Positions 35,631 to 45,837 are shown, counted from the stretch's first letter. The stretch is 64,000 nucleotides of DNA from Leadbetterella lacunae (GCF_042649125.1 NZ_JBHRYQ010000001.1:372001-436000), one strand, 5' to 3'. The notes: a model not told the origin generated them from the sequence alone. Numbers and translations: made by a program.

Positions 35631-35945
35631 TTAATGGTTTTGCATACGGCCTACTACCGTTTCCAGGGCGGCCTTTAGTTTGTCTATTGCACCCGAAATC
35701 GCCAAATTCATAGAATCCGCTTGCTCGCTTACCGTTATCGGGTTCTTACCTTCCACGCGGGCTTCTATCTTACAAACGATGTCATTATGACCTGCTTTTT
35801 TGCCATTTTCGTCAGTTAAAAAAACTTCTATTCTTGTTATGCGGTTTTCGAATCTTTCTAATTTCTTAGCTATTTGACCCGAAAAGTATTCCTCGTGTCT
35901 TTCGTCTCCATTTATTGATTTGTCTGTGTTAAATTGAATTTTCAT
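35631..35945 (-). CDS. hpf: ribosome hibernation promoting factor (HPF/YfiA family)
   Basis: 104 residues, the short HPF type. The core has the HPF beta-alpha-beta-beta-beta-alpha pattern: KIQFNTDKSI, FENRITRIEVFLTDENGKKAG, CKIEARVEGKNPITVSEQA and AISGAIDKLKAALET. It dimerises or stabilises inactive 70S/100S ribosomes in stationary phase. It lies between two small genes on the same strand: 30 bp after the acidic protein stop and 41 bp before the baeRF-like gene. Confidence 0.9.
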   Translation of the reverse strand: MKIQFNTDKSINGDERHEEYFSGQIAKKLERFENRITRIEVFLTDENGKKAGHNDIVCKIEARVEGKNPITVSEQADSMNLAISGAIDKLKAALETVVGRMQNH

Positions 35946-35975
35946 TTTTAATTATTTAAGTGTTTCGTTATAATT

Positions 35976-36482
35976 TTAATCCTCATCGAGGTCGTTGTGG
36001 TTATCGCCGCCTATGCTGTAGTAATTATTTTCTTCGTCTTCGGAGCCTATGTCTTCCTGTGCGTCGTCGAGGTCTGCACCGTGCACGTCTAAGTCAGCTC
36101 CCAAGCGGCCATCTTCAAACCTCAACTCTTCAGTGTTTTTCTTTTTCAAATCAGCCACTTTTTTTTTGCTGATGTCTTCTGGGTTTATATCCATTTCCTT
36201 GGTGCCGCGTGCATAAATGTCTTCAGAAGGCGGATAAGCCTTATAGCCAGGAAATTCCTCCGATTCATCGGGTTCAGCCTCGTGTGTTTTGGCGTATTCC
36301 AGCATAATTTCTTGCAAAGAATTAAGATATTGCCTCAGGTTTTGCGTGTTTACCAAGTCCCCGTTTCCTGCGGTGGTGTCTATAGGTATTTCATTGATAT
36401 ATTTTGAAAGTTCCGGATATTCCGAATGCATTTTCATGGTGATTGTTAATATCTCTTTTTCTAATTCGGCTTTTGTTTTCAT
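35976..36482 (-). CDS. hypothetical acidic protein, first gene of HPF cluster
   Basis: 168 residues, strongly acidic with a C-terminal Asp/Glu tail (DLDVHGADLDDAQEDIGSED), and the PGYKAYPPSEDIYARGTKE block seen in Bacteroidota small stress proteins. No catalytic motif. It starts 384 bp downstream of the GntR gene stop and heads the HPF cluster. Confidence 0.65.
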   Translation of the reverse strand: MKTKAELEKEILTITMKMHSEYPELSKYINEIPIDTTAGNGDLVNTQNLRQYLNSLQEIMLEYAKTHEAEPDESEEFPGYKAYPPSEDIYARGTKEMDINPEDISKKKVADLKKKNTEELRFEDGRLGADLDVHGADLDDAQEDIGSEDEENNYYSIGGDNHNDLDED

Positions 36483-36866
36483 AGTATTTAGTTTTTTTGA
36501 CCTTCAGAACTGTTTGTAATAATACATACGCTACTTTTTTTAGGATTTAAAAAGGGTAGTTTGTCAGACTCAGAATGAGTAGTTACTGTTTAGCGTATCT
36601 GCTTTGTGAAAAGTGCAGTTTTAACTCTTCTTTATATTTAGAAGTTACGAAGTATTGATACTACTGGATTAAGCTTAGAATACTTTTTTATTAAAGGACG
36701 TTTGGCTAAAATCTACAAATTGCCCAATTGATTGGCTTGATAAGCATTGCATTTTTTGATGTACATAAATATAACAATTTTCTTGACTTCATTGCTATGA
36801 CTATGGACATGTTTTGTGATTAACTACTAAAAAAGAAGTAAAATGCTTTAGCAGAAGCTCTCAAAA
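36483..36866. other. intergenic region, no feature seen
   Basis: 384 bp between the GntR stop and the HPF cluster; it should hold the cluster promoter. No hairpin or repeat convinced me. Confidence 0.45.
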
Positions 36867-37901
36867 TTACAAGGAAGCTCTCAAAGTCAAATAAAAGGGC
36901 AATTCTATGTGCTCTTTTGAGTTGTTTTGAATCAGTTCTGCGGTTTTTTGTCCCATCAGTTGAAAATCAGTGGAGATGGTGGTGATGCCGTTAAGAATTA
37001 TTTTTTTCAGAGGGGTTTCGTTATATGATATTACGCCCACGTCAGTACCGACTTTGTAAGGCGAGGCAATCGCCTTTTCTACCAAAGAAATCAAATCGTT
37101 TTCGGTTAGGCTTATGTACACTACGCCTTGCTGTATAATTTCATCTGATAAGTCGCTAATGGCTTCATAGTCAAACGAATACTCGTTACAAAACTTGGCA
37201 AGTCCGGTTAGTATTTCCTTGGGATGGTGAGCGTCTTGTGGGAATATTATCTTGATTTTTTGGTACTTAGACAAAGGTTTCAATGCCTTCACTAGGGCAT
37301 TGTAAATATCTAATTTGAAGTTTTGGCACACGGCTCCATATTGACCTTCTAAGCCTAAAATGGGCTTGTCTACCACGATGAGTTTTTGACTCGGAATTAC
37401 CGTATTTATCAGTTCGTGAATCTTTTCGCTTCCTTCCATAAAATGCGGAATAATCACGTAGTGCGTATAGTTCTGATTGTTGTTTTGAAGTAGTTTTTTG
37501 AAATAGTTGTAGTCGTTGTTGTATACAAAAAAATCTATGAAAACTTTTTCGTCCAGAGACGCCACCAGCGAATCATAAATCAACTTTTTGTGGGCATTGA
37601 GTTTATTGGCCAGTAGCAAAATGTTGGGATAGGCGTTAATACTGGTGTTTTTTATGAAATAGCCTTTTCCAGGTACCGAATCCAAAATGCCTATTTTTTT
37701 GAGGTATTTATAACCTTTCTCTGCAGTATCACGCGAGATATCAGACTCAAAACTCAACTCATTTATAGAAGGTAAAACCTCATCTTTGGCCATGGCCCCT
37801 TTGCCGATGGCAGACAATATCGAGTTCGCTATTTGAAGGTATTTGGGTGTAGCCGAATAACAATCTATCGAAATAAGCTCTATTAAAGGGTGTTTTTTCA
37901 T
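36867..37901 (-). CDS. GntR-type repressor with LacI-like sugar-binding domain
   Basis: 344 residues. Winged helix in residues about 15-85 (PKYLQIANSILSAIGKG, LPSINELSFESDISRDTAEK, GYKYLKKIGILDSVPGKGYF) followed by a periplasmic-binding-protein-like domain (ILLLANKLNAHKKLIYDSL, GVISYNETPLKKI, LPFYLTLRASL). This domain order is the GntR/LacI hybrid that controls carbohydrate genes in Bacteroidota. It is divergent from the SusC/SusD operon across 516 bp, so it probably senses a breakdown product of that operon. Confidence 0.88.
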   Translation of the reverse strand: MKKHPLIELISIDCYSATPKYLQIANSILSAIGKGAMAKDEVLPSINELSFESDISRDTAEKGYKYLKKIGILDSVPGKGYFIKNTSINAYPNILLLANKLNAHKKLIYDSLVASLDEKVFIDFFVYNNDYNYFKKLLQNNNQNYTHYVIIPHFMEGSEKIHELINTVIPSQKLIVVDKPILGLEGQYGAVCQNFKLDIYNALVKALKPLSKYQKIKIIFPQDAHHPKEILTGLAKFCNEYSFDYEAISDLSDEIIQQGVVYISLTENDLISLVEKAIASPYKVGTDVGVISYNETPLKKIILNGITTISTDFQLMGQKTAELIQNNSKEHIELPFYLTLRASL

Positions 37902-38417
37902 TGTTAGTTAGCAATGCCTGTTTTCCTGGTAGTATGTATCAATAAAGATACTACTCTTTCCATGACTTTTCAAATACTGTTTTTATTTCTCTTCAAACTT
38001 ATTTTGCAGAAAATAAGCGTCTTCTGAAATTCCATAATCAATCGTCTTCTTTGGGTGATACTTTAGATTAGGTATCATTTAGTTTTTATTTTATTTAAAA
38101 AACGTCAACAAATAAAAATTATAGAAATAATAAAAAAAAGTAATAGTGTTGAAACTACACATTTTTTTAATCAAATACAGAATATAGAATCTGGGTGATT
38201 TTCATCTAATAAGTACATTAAAGCTATATTTTGGTGTTTTTTATGATGGTTTACAAAGTTTGCCTAAAAGGTAAATAAACGAAAGTAGGAATAGTGCTGC
38301 AGGGCTTCACTCAGGATGGTTCAGGACGGCTCAGTGCCTAAGTCCTTTTACATTTGTCTTATAAATGCCATATTTTTTGACCAGAAAATCACATTTTTTA
38401 ACGTAAACCTTAAAATT
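37902..38417. promoter_or_regulatory. divergent control region of GntR and SusC genes
   Basis: 516 bp of AT-rich sequence between the divergent regulator and SusC genes, expected to hold both promoters and the operator. I could not find an exact TAnnTTTG box or a clean palindrome, so no operator is assigned. Confidence 0.45.
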
Positions 38418-41400
38418 ATGATCCCATCTTTCCCTATTCGGTACTTTCGGTACTTTTCTATTTTTTTGTTTTCTTTTTGTGCCTTGCAAGGTTTTGGGCA
38501 ATCAAAACTAATTACGGGTAAAATCACCGATGAAGCTGGCGAAGTGCTAACTGGCGTTTCGGTTGCATTAAAGGCATCCACCGTCGGTACTTTTTCTGAC
38601 CAAAACGGTGCCTACAGCATCTCTGTACCCGATAACGCCATTTTGGTGTTCTCATTTATTGGAATGGAAACCTCGGAATTTTCGGTGGCTGGTCAAACCA
38701 AACTAGATGTAGTCATGAAAAAAGGCCTCATAGACCTAGGCGAAGTGGTAGTAGTGGGTTACGCAGTTCAGAAAAAAGTGAACCTAACGGGTGCGGTTGA
38801 CAATGTGTCGGGCAAGGTGCTGACTACTCGACCGCAAACCAACTCTGCCAATTTGCTTCAAGGTAGACTTACGGGTGTGGTGGTAACACAACCAGGTGCT
38901 GAGCCGGGTTTAGATAGCCCCAATATCCGAATCAGAGGTATGGGGTCATACGGTGCTAGTAATGATCCTTTGATTTTAATCGACGGTGTTTCGGGTTCAC
39001 TAAATAACCTTTCTCCTGCTGATATTGAGACAGTTACAGTATTGAAAGATGCGTCTTCGGCGGCTATTTATGGTGCTCGTGCGGCAAACGGGGTTATTTT
39101 GGTAACTACCAAAAGAGGAAAAAAAGGAGCTCCAGTGGTTAGTTTCAATGCCAACCTTTCTATTCAGTCGCCTACGAGGTTACCTAAGTTTATAACCAAT
39201 TCGGCTCAATATATGGAGATGCTAAACACGGCATCTGCAAACGACGGCAAGGCGATTCCGTTTACACAAGCAAACATAGACGCTTACAAAAACGCACCTG
39301 CAGGCAGCAAAGAGTATCCGAATTTTAATGCCTTGGATTATTGGTTTCAAAATGCGACTGTAAAAAACAATAACCTTTCAGTATCGGGTGGGGGTGAAAA
39401 AAACACATATAGTGTTTCGTTTAATGCCCTTAACCAAAACTCTATGATTCCCGGATATCGCTTTAACCGTTACAATGCTCTGATTAACAATAATCTGGAG
39501 TTAAGCAAATGGATTTCACTAGGAACTACCTTAAACCTTACCAGTAAATATACACAGCAACCGGCGGCGAACTCCTTGTTTACACCTATGTATATTTATA
39601 CTACCAGCCCTTTAAACGAACCATTTTTGCCAGATGGAAGCGGTAGAGTGGTAACCCGTTCGTATGCCTCTGAGGCACCCATTCGGGGTAGGCCGGGTTT
39701 ACAAGAATCGTTTTTGATGGGAGAGCAATATTACAAAGAGGTTAACCTTAACCCACAAGTTTATGTAGACATTAAGCCATTCAAAGGCTTTACTTGGACC
39801 ACTAAGGCGGCCATTAACTATGTAGATATTTTCTACAAAATGCATCAGCAAAACTATACGGCGTATTCGCTTCACGAGAAAGACCCCGTTACGGGCGATT
39901 ACCTGGCTATACCAAAAAATGCTGATGTGCTAGGTGTAACGGATGATTATTCAAAAGACTATATGAAAACGTTTTACTCGGTAGGTTCATACCAGACAAA
40001 ATTAGGCGAAAATAATAACCTAAACGTAATGGGTGGCTATGAGCAAAACAGCTTTAGACATCAGCAGCTGAGGGCCACAAGGTCAAACACGGTAGATCCG
40101 GCTCTAACAGAACTGCAAGCTTATACGGCTACAAATCAAGAATTGTTCAAACAAACGGCACGTATGTTGGGCTACAATGCCCCTTACGAATGGTCACTAC
40201 AGTCGGTGTTTGGTCGCGTAAACTATAGCTACAAAAGCAAGTATTTGTTAGAAGGAAATATCCGTTATGACGGCACTTCGCGTGTGTCGCCTAGTTATCG
40301 TTGGGGAGTTTTTCCATCGCTATCTGCTGGATGGGTGATTTCAGACGAAGACTTTGTTAAAGACAATGCAGATTGGTTACAAAACCTAAAACTTAGAGCC
40401 TCTTACGGTGTTTTGGGTAACTCCGAAATTGGAGCATATGCCTACCAAGACAACATGGATATCACGGTTTCGTATCCTTACGGTTCTACTTTGACTCAAG
40501 GAGCGGTAGTAAACACATTCAGAGACCAAAGCTTAAGATGGGAAACCACTCGAATAGCGGATATTGGATTAGACTTGGACATTAAGAACGGCCTTTTGGG
40601 GGTTACGTTTGATTGGTTCGATAAGTTTACGTATAACATTTTGGCAAAACAACCGATACCAGCAAGTATGGGATTGGCAGATCCTACACTCAATGACGGA
40701 AAGATGCGTAACCGTGGTTTTGAGTTGTCTTTAAACCACCGCAACCACATCGGAAAACTAAACTACAGTTCGTATTTCCAGATTTCACAATATAAAAACG
40801 AGGTAGTTTATATCAGTGCTCCTAGCATTGGAAATACCATCAGAGCCATTGGCCAGCCGTATAATGAAATGAACCTTTACATCTGGGATGGCATCGTGCA
40901 GCAGTCTGACTTGACAAGTGGTAAACTGCCAAAAAGTACATTGAATCCAAATCAAAAGGCAGGCGATTTAAAAATGAAAGACCTAAATAACGATGGCGTT
41001 ATAGATGGAAATGACCGTCAGCCGGTGAGTGGTTTGTACCCTAAGTTTGCCTATGACTTTGGCTTTAACTTCGGTTACAAACAATTTAATCTAAATATCT
41101 TCTTCCAAGGTATAGAAGGACAGAAGTCTGTGATGTCGTTTTGGGGACCGCAGCCGTTTGCAGGTGGTATGCCTCCAATGACCAAGTGGGTTAATGCATG
41201 GACACCTCAAAATCCTACGAATGAGCTTCCGGCTCTGCATACAGACGGTTATGCAGGGGTAAATAGCTACAGCAATTCTACGTATTTTTTACAAGATGGT
41301 TCGTATTTACGTCTCAAGAGCGTCATGCTTTCGTATGCAGTGCCAGCTAAAATCGCCAACAAAATCAAAGCGAAAGATTGTTCGGTGTTTGTCTCGGGCG

Positions 41401-41528
41401 ACAACCTCTTAACTTTTACCAAATTCGAAGGTCAGGATCCAGAGCGTTCATTGACTAGTTATCAAAACGTGTATTTGTCGTATCCGCAGGCCCGTATCCT
41501 CAACTTTGGATTAAATGTTAAATTCTAA
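38418..41528 (+). CDS. SusC/RagA-family TonB-linked outer-membrane protein
   Basis: 1036 residues from the ATG at 38418, chosen because it begins a signal peptide (IRYFRYFSIFLFSFCALQGFGQ). Order: CarboxypepD_reg beta-sandwich (GKITDEAGEVLTGVSVAL), plug domain with the RGMGSYGASNDPLILIDGV and LKDASSAAIYGARAANGVIL blocks, then a 22-strand barrel ending in LNFGLNVKF. It binds polysaccharide fragments and moves them through the outer membrane with TonB. SusD follows 12 bp later. Confidence 0.97.
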   Translation: MIPSFPIRYFRYFSIFLFSFCALQGFGQSKLITGKITDEAGEVLTGVSVALKASTVGTFSDQNGAYSISVPDNAILVFSFIGMETSEFSVAGQTKLDVVMKKGLIDLGEVVVVGYAVQKKVNLTGAVDNVSGKVLTTRPQTNSANLLQGRLTGVVVTQPGAEPGLDSPNIRIRGMGSYGASNDPLILIDGVSGSLNNLSPADIETVTVLKDASSAAIYGARAANGVILVTTKRGKKGAPVVSFNANLSIQSPTRLPKFITNSAQYMEMLNTASANDGKAIPFTQANIDAYKNAPAGSKEYPNFNALDYWFQNATVKNNNLSVSGGGEKNTYSVSFNALNQNSMIPGYRFNRYNALINNNLELSKWISLGTTLNLTSKYTQQPAANSLFTPMYIYTTSPLNEPFLPDGSGRVVTRSYASEAPIRGRPGLQESFLMGEQYYKEVNLNPQVYVDIKPFKGFTWTTKAAINYVDIFYKMHQQNYTAYSLHEKDPVTGDYLAIPKNADVLGVTDDYSKDYMKTFYSVGSYQTKLGENNNLNVMGGYEQNSFRHQQLRATRSNTVDPALTELQAYTATNQELFKQTARMLGYNAPYEWSLQSVFGRVNYSYKSKYLLEGNIRYDGTSRVSPSYRWGVFPSLSAGWVISDEDFVKDNADWLQNLKLRASYGVLGNSEIGAYAYQDNMDITVSYPYGSTLTQGAVVNTFRDQSLRWETTRIADIGLDLDIKNGLLGVTFDWFDKFTYNILAKQPIPASMGLADPTLNDGKMRNRGFELSLNHRNHIGKLNYSSYFQISQYKNEVVYISAPSIGNTIRAIGQPYNEMNLYIWDGIVQQSDLTSGKLPKSTLNPNQKAGDLKMKDLNNDGVIDGNDRQPVSGLYPKFAYDFGFNFGYKQFNLNIFFQGIEGQKSVMSFWGPQPFAGGMPPMTKWVNAWTPQNPTNELPALHTDGYAGVNSYSNSTYFLQDGSYLRLKSVMLSYAVPAKIANKIKAKDCSVFVSGDNLLTFTKFEGQDPERSLTSYQNVYLSYPQARILNFGLNVKF

Positions 41529-41540
41529 AACGTATTAAAA

Positions 41541-43094
41541 ATGAAGAATAAATATAAGATTTCACAATTAACGATTACCATCCTTTTGGTGTTTTTCTTC
41601 ACTTCGTGTGAACAAGATTTCCTCGACAAAAATCCGTTAGACAGTGTAGCCAGTCAAGGGTTTTGGAAAACCAAAGGAGATGTGGAAACAGGGCTTGCCG
41701 GCGTGTATTCGCGTTTGCAACAGAATTTTCTGGGCTACGAAAGAATCTATTTTGAAGGCCTAACAGACAATGCCTACAGTGTAATCAATTTTAACCAGCG
41801 AAATATTTTCGAAATGACCTTGGGCAATATTTCGCCTTCTACGGGCGGTGCCATAGACAATATGTATTCGTCGCCTTACCGTGCCATCACGAGTTGCAAC
41901 TTGTTTTTGGACAACGTAGACAAAGCCAAAGACAATATTTTGCCTGCACAATTAGACGCCTACAAAGCCGAAGTAAGATTCATAAGAGCCTTGAGTTATT
42001 TTGATTTGGTTCAAATATTCGGAGAGGTGCCTTTGTATAAAAAGTATTTTACTACCATAGAAGAAGGCAAAATAGCCAAAAGCACCAAGGCCGAAATCTA
42101 TGCTTTTATAGAGGAGGATCTGAACTTTGCCATCTCGAAACTTCCAGATACCAAGTATTCAGGTCATGCCGTAAAAGGTAGTGCTCAGGCCTTGCTAGGA
42201 AGGGTTTTGTTGACCCAAGAAAAATGGAACGATGCGGCTACCGTATTAAAACAAGTGATAGATGGAGGTAAATTTCAACTGGCGAATAATTACAAAAACA
42301 TATTTTTGGTAGACGGGCAGGCCAATCCGGCTGTAAACTGCGAAATCATGTTTTCTACCAATTATGCACCGGGCAATCCACAGCGTTCTTCGCCACAACC
42401 GGCAGGTTATGAAGTAGAAATGGCCAACTGGGGGCTTTTGCAGCCTTTCAAAGGTTTTGCTGATTCATACCAAATGACCGATGGAAAATCTGCGGCCAAC
42501 TCAACTTTGCCAAATGAAAACTACGCCAACCGCGACCCGAGATTAGACATGACCATGAAACTGCCAAACGAAACCTGGAAAAACCCGAATACGCAAGTGA
42601 GTCAAGTGATTGACAATCCAAGTATTACGGGATATATCATGGAGAAGTACGTGGATTTAAATAAAGTGCCAATTTCGGGTGCTACGGCTCCTTCGTCTCA
42701 CCAAGACTATGTGCATATTCGATATGCCGACGTGCTTTTGATGTATGCTGAAGCAAAAAATGAAGCATCAGGACCTGACGCTACTGTTTATGCAGCCATT
42801 AATCAAGTGCGTGCCCGTCCCACTGTAAACATGCCTGCGGTAGTGCAGTCTGAAGTAAGCACCAAAGATGCATTGCGTGAGTATATCCGCAGCGAGCGTA
42901 GGGTAGAATTATCCATGGAAGGTTTCAGATATTTTGACCTAAAACGTTGGAAAATAGCGGTGGCTAAACTTAACGGGGTAGCTACAGTAGGTACCCAACC
43001 GATGTTGTTTTTACAAAAGAATTATTACCTGCCACTGCAGCAAAGCGAACTGGATAGAAATCCAAAATTGGTTCAAAATCCGGATTATAAATAA
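41541..43094 (+). CDS. SusD/RagB-family outer-membrane lipoprotein
   Basis: 517 residues, lipobox FFTSC. N-terminal TPR-like helices (FIRALSYFDLVQIFGEVPL), middle SAQALLGRVLLTQEKW, C-terminal DVLLMYAEAKNEA and the closing RRVELSMEGFRYFDLKRW, all classic SusD blocks. Forms the glycan-binding lid over SusC. Separated from SusC by 12 bp. Confidence 0.97.
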   Translation: MKNKYKISQLTITILLVFFFTSCEQDFLDKNPLDSVASQGFWKTKGDVETGLAGVYSRLQQNFLGYERIYFEGLTDNAYSVINFNQRNIFEMTLGNISPSTGGAIDNMYSSPYRAITSCNLFLDNVDKAKDNILPAQLDAYKAEVRFIRALSYFDLVQIFGEVPLYKKYFTTIEEGKIAKSTKAEIYAFIEEDLNFAISKLPDTKYSGHAVKGSAQALLGRVLLTQEKWNDAATVLKQVIDGGKFQLANNYKNIFLVDGQANPAVNCEIMFSTNYAPGNPQRSSPQPAGYEVEMANWGLLQPFKGFADSYQMTDGKSAANSTLPNENYANRDPRLDMTMKLPNETWKNPNTQVSQVIDNPSITGYIMEKYVDLNKVPISGATAPSSHQDYVHIRYADVLLMYAEAKNEASGPDATVYAAINQVRARPTVNMPAVVQSEVSTKDALREYIRSERRVELSMEGFRYFDLKRWKIAVAKLNGVATVGTQPMLFLQKNYYLPLQQSELDRNPKLVQNPDYK

Positions 43095-43131
43095 AGGACT
43101 TTCATAAGGTTAGTTTGGTATAGATTGAAAT

Positions 43132-43166
43132 CCGGGGAGAGCGTCAAATCTCTTCTCGGTTTTTTT
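43132..43166 (+). terminator. intrinsic terminator after SusD
   Basis: CCGGGGAGAG / CTCTTCTCGG hairpin with loop CGTCAAAT followed by seven T, 37 bp after the stop codon. Confidence 0.85.
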
Positions 43167-43422
43167 AGTTTAAAAATGCTAAGTATTGACTCTGTCTTAG
43201 AAATAGCATCTGGATTTTTGATAAAAAACAATAGTTTTTAAAAGCATTTAATATGTGTTTTAGAAGTTTAATAATATACAGAATTTGTGTATTTTTATGA
43301 ATATTAACACAATCGTAAAAAAAACTAAATATTAGTTGGTGTTCAAAAGTTGGATTCCTACTTTTTTGATTCCAACTAAAACAGTAAGACTTAATTTATT
43401 CAACCATTTTTACTCTTTTTCA

Positions 43423-45456
43423 ATGATCGATTTAAAAAAAATAAGTGTATTTGTAGTAGTTTTGGTATTGCCGGCAAGCCAATTATTTGCACAAAATAAA
43501 GGTTTAACCAATACTTCTGCCAGTAAATTTTCGCAGCTTAACAGTGTAGGCTTAGGCGATGTGCAGTTCACCAAAGGTTTCATGGCAAATCGTTTTGAAG
43601 TATGTCGAAATACCATGGTGCCCACACTTTGGGAGCGATATACAGATACTACATCGTGCTACGCTTTCCGAAATTTTGAAATTGCAGCAGGGTTACAAGC
43701 AGGTACGTTTAAAGGACCCTCTTTTAACGACGGCGACTTTTATAAAACCTTAGAGGCCATGGCCAGCATGTATGCTCAAACCAAAGACCCCAAAATAGAT
43801 GCTTTGATGGACAAGGCCATTGCGGTGATTGGCAAAGCCCAAAAAGCAGATGGATATATTTATACCAAATCTATAATTGAGCAAAAAGCCAGCAATAAAC
43901 CCAAGATGTTTGATGACAAATTGAGTTTTGAAGCATATAATTTTGGACACCTAATGACGGCGGCCTGCGTGCATTATAGAGCCACAGGAAAGACTAATTT
44001 GTTAGAAATAGCAAAAAAAGCAACGGACTTTTTAATTGTTTTTTATAACACTGCATCACCAGAACAAGCCCGAAACGCCATTTGTCCGTCGCACTACATG
44101 GGTATCGTAGAAATGTACCGCACTACCCGCGAAACTAAATATTTAGATTTGGTTAAAAAACTTATAGATATCAGAGGACAAGTAGAGGGCACAGACGATA
44201 ACTCAGACCGTGCACCATTCAGAAAAATGACCAAGGTGATAGGACACGCCGTAAGGGCAAATTACCTGTTTGCAGGTGTGGCTGATTTATATGCTGAAAC
44301 TGGAGATGAAACCCTTTTGCGTACATTAGATCTTATGTGGGACGACGTAGTGAATCACAAAATGTATATCACAGGTGGTTGTGGGGCACTTTATGACGGA
44401 GTTTCGCCGGATGGCACTTCTTACAAACCAGATACAGTTCAGAAAGTACATCAGTCTTATGGAAAGGCATTTCAGTTGCCCAACCACGCTGCTCACAATG
44501 AAACCTGTGCTAACATTGGCAACCTGTTGTGGAACTGGCGAATGCTCCAAATCACGGGCGATGCCAAATATGCGGATATTGTAGAATTAGAAATTTACAA
44601 TAGCATTTTATCGGGAATTAACCTCGATGGCAACAAGTTTTTTTACACCAATCCGCTGAGTGCTTCTGACGATTTTCCGTATAAATTGCGTTGGAATGGT
44701 GGCCGGCAGTCGTTTATTAGCTTGTCAAACTGCTGCCCGCCCAATGTGGTGCGTACCATTTCAGAAATGAGCAACTACTTTTATAGCCATGTAAAAAATG
44801 GCCTTTATGTAAACCTTTATGGTGGAAATAAGCTAAATACTACAACCGAAAACGGTGCACTTTTGGCTATCGAACAAGTCACCAATTACCCTTGGAATGG
44901 CTCGGTGGATATTAAAATAAATGAGATTCAGGCTGCTGAGTTTTCGTTTTTCTTACGAATTCCGGCATGGGCAAATGGGGCTCAAATAATGCTAAATGGC
45001 AAAAAACTGAACATCAATGCAACTGCAGGAACGTATGCAGAAGTAAAACGCCTTTGGAAAAAAGGCGATGTGTTATCGGTACAGTTACCTATGGAAGTGC
45101 AGCTGATGGAGTCAAATCCTTTGGTAGAAGAAACCCGAAACCAAGTGGCCGTGAAGCGTGGGCCGATCGTATATTGTTTAGAGTCAAATGATTTAGAGTC
45201 TGGCAATAAAGTAGCCAATGTGTTAATTCCTGCCGATACTAAATGGTCGCCTAAAATACGCCAAATAGCGAATACAGACGTGATGACGCTAGACGCAAAT
45301 GTTAGATATGAAGCCAAAAAAGAATGGAAAAATGCCTTGTATCAACCAATCAGAACCGAGAAAGCGGCTACGGCCAATATTACCTTAATTCCGTATTTTG
45401 CATGGGCAAATAGGGGGCACTCCGAAATGAGTGTTTGGCTGCCGGTGAGTAAATAA
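43423..45456 (+). CDS. GH127 beta-L-arabinofuranosidase-like enzyme (DUF1680)
   Basis: 677 residues from the ATG at 43423, which begins a signal peptide (LKKISVFVVVLVLPASQLFAQ). The frame is the full GH127 (DUF1680) (alpha/alpha)6 barrel plus beta domains. The zinc-thiolate catalytic set is present: E360 and C362 in ETCANIGNLLW, C437 and C438 in NCCPPNVVRT. Spacing is the same as E338, C340, C417 and C418 in characterised HypBA1. Expected activity is on beta-L-arabinofuranosides of plant glycoproteins or pectin side chains. It may have its own promoter because a terminator precedes it. Confidence 0.93.
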   Translation: MIDLKKISVFVVVLVLPASQLFAQNKGLTNTSASKFSQLNSVGLGDVQFTKGFMANRFEVCRNTMVPTLWERYTDTTSCYAFRNFEIAAGLQAGTFKGPSFNDGDFYKTLEAMASMYAQTKDPKIDALMDKAIAVIGKAQKADGYIYTKSIIEQKASNKPKMFDDKLSFEAYNFGHLMTAACVHYRATGKTNLLEIAKKATDFLIVFYNTASPEQARNAICPSHYMGIVEMYRTTRETKYLDLVKKLIDIRGQVEGTDDNSDRAPFRKMTKVIGHAVRANYLFAGVADLYAETGDETLLRTLDLMWDDVVNHKMYITGGCGALYDGVSPDGTSYKPDTVQKVHQSYGKAFQLPNHAAHNETCANIGNLLWNWRMLQITGDAKYADIVELEIYNSILSGINLDGNKFFYTNPLSASDDFPYKLRWNGGRQSFISLSNCCPPNVVRTISEMSNYFYSHVKNGLYVNLYGGNKLNTTTENGALLAIEQVTNYPWNGSVDIKINEIQAAEFSFFLRIPAWANGAQIMLNGKKLNINATAGTYAEVKRLWKKGDVLSVQLPMEVQLMESNPLVEETRNQVAVKRGPIVYCLESNDLESGNKVANVLIPADTKWSPKIRQIANTDVMTLDANVRYEAKKEWKNALYQPIRTEKAATANITLIPYFAWANRGHSEMSVWLPVSK

Positions 45457-45459
45457 GTT

Positions 45460-45470
45460 ATTTTCAAATT
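45460..45470. repeat. 11 bp target duplication, left (one mismatch)
   Basis: ATTTTCAAATT, paired with ATTATCAAATT at 45771-45781. Confidence 0.7.
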
Positions 45471-45770
45471 ACTGTCAAACGGTTAATATTTATTTTTAAA
45501 GAAAACATAGCTTAAACCTACCTTTGAAGCCATTTTTTAATCATTTTGAAAAACACCCCTTTCATTTACTGTGTCGCCTGCCAGTGGGGCCTCCATTTTT
45601 TTTCGAAAAAAAACGGAGCAAAAAAAACAGCACCCTGCAAACTCGCACAATTAAAATTCTTATTGTCAATGTTCTAATAAAAATATACTTCCCAAAAGAA
45701 TTTTAACAGTGCTCAAACAGTGCAGGGCGATGTAAAGATTTATTTTCTATTTTTTTATCTGTTTGACAGT
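45471..45770 (-). mobile_element. miniature inverted-repeat element, copy B (300 bp, inverted)
   Basis: Same family as 15052 and 56613 in the opposite orientation, ends ACTGTCAAACGG and CTGTTTGACAGT. The central hairpin is simple (a T8/A8-type arm pair with TCGA in the middle) and lacks the TCCGG-CCTA-CCGGA insertion found in copies A and C. No ORF. Confidence 0.88.
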
Positions 45771-45781
45771 ATTATCAAATT
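45771..45781. repeat. 11 bp target duplication, right
   Basis: ATTATCAAATT, the partner of 45460-45470 with one mismatch. Confidence 0.7.
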
Positions 45782-45790
45782 AAACATTTT

Positions 45791-45837
45791 ACGCCTTTTT
45801 TCTCTATGGAATTATGAGAAGAAAGGCGTTTTTTTTT
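45791..45837 (+). terminator. intrinsic terminator, probably of the GH127 gene
   Basis: ACGCCTTTTTTCTC / GAGAAGAAAGGCGT hairpin followed by nine T on the plus strand. It lies 334 bp after the GH127 stop because copy B of the miniature element lies between them. Confidence 0.85.
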
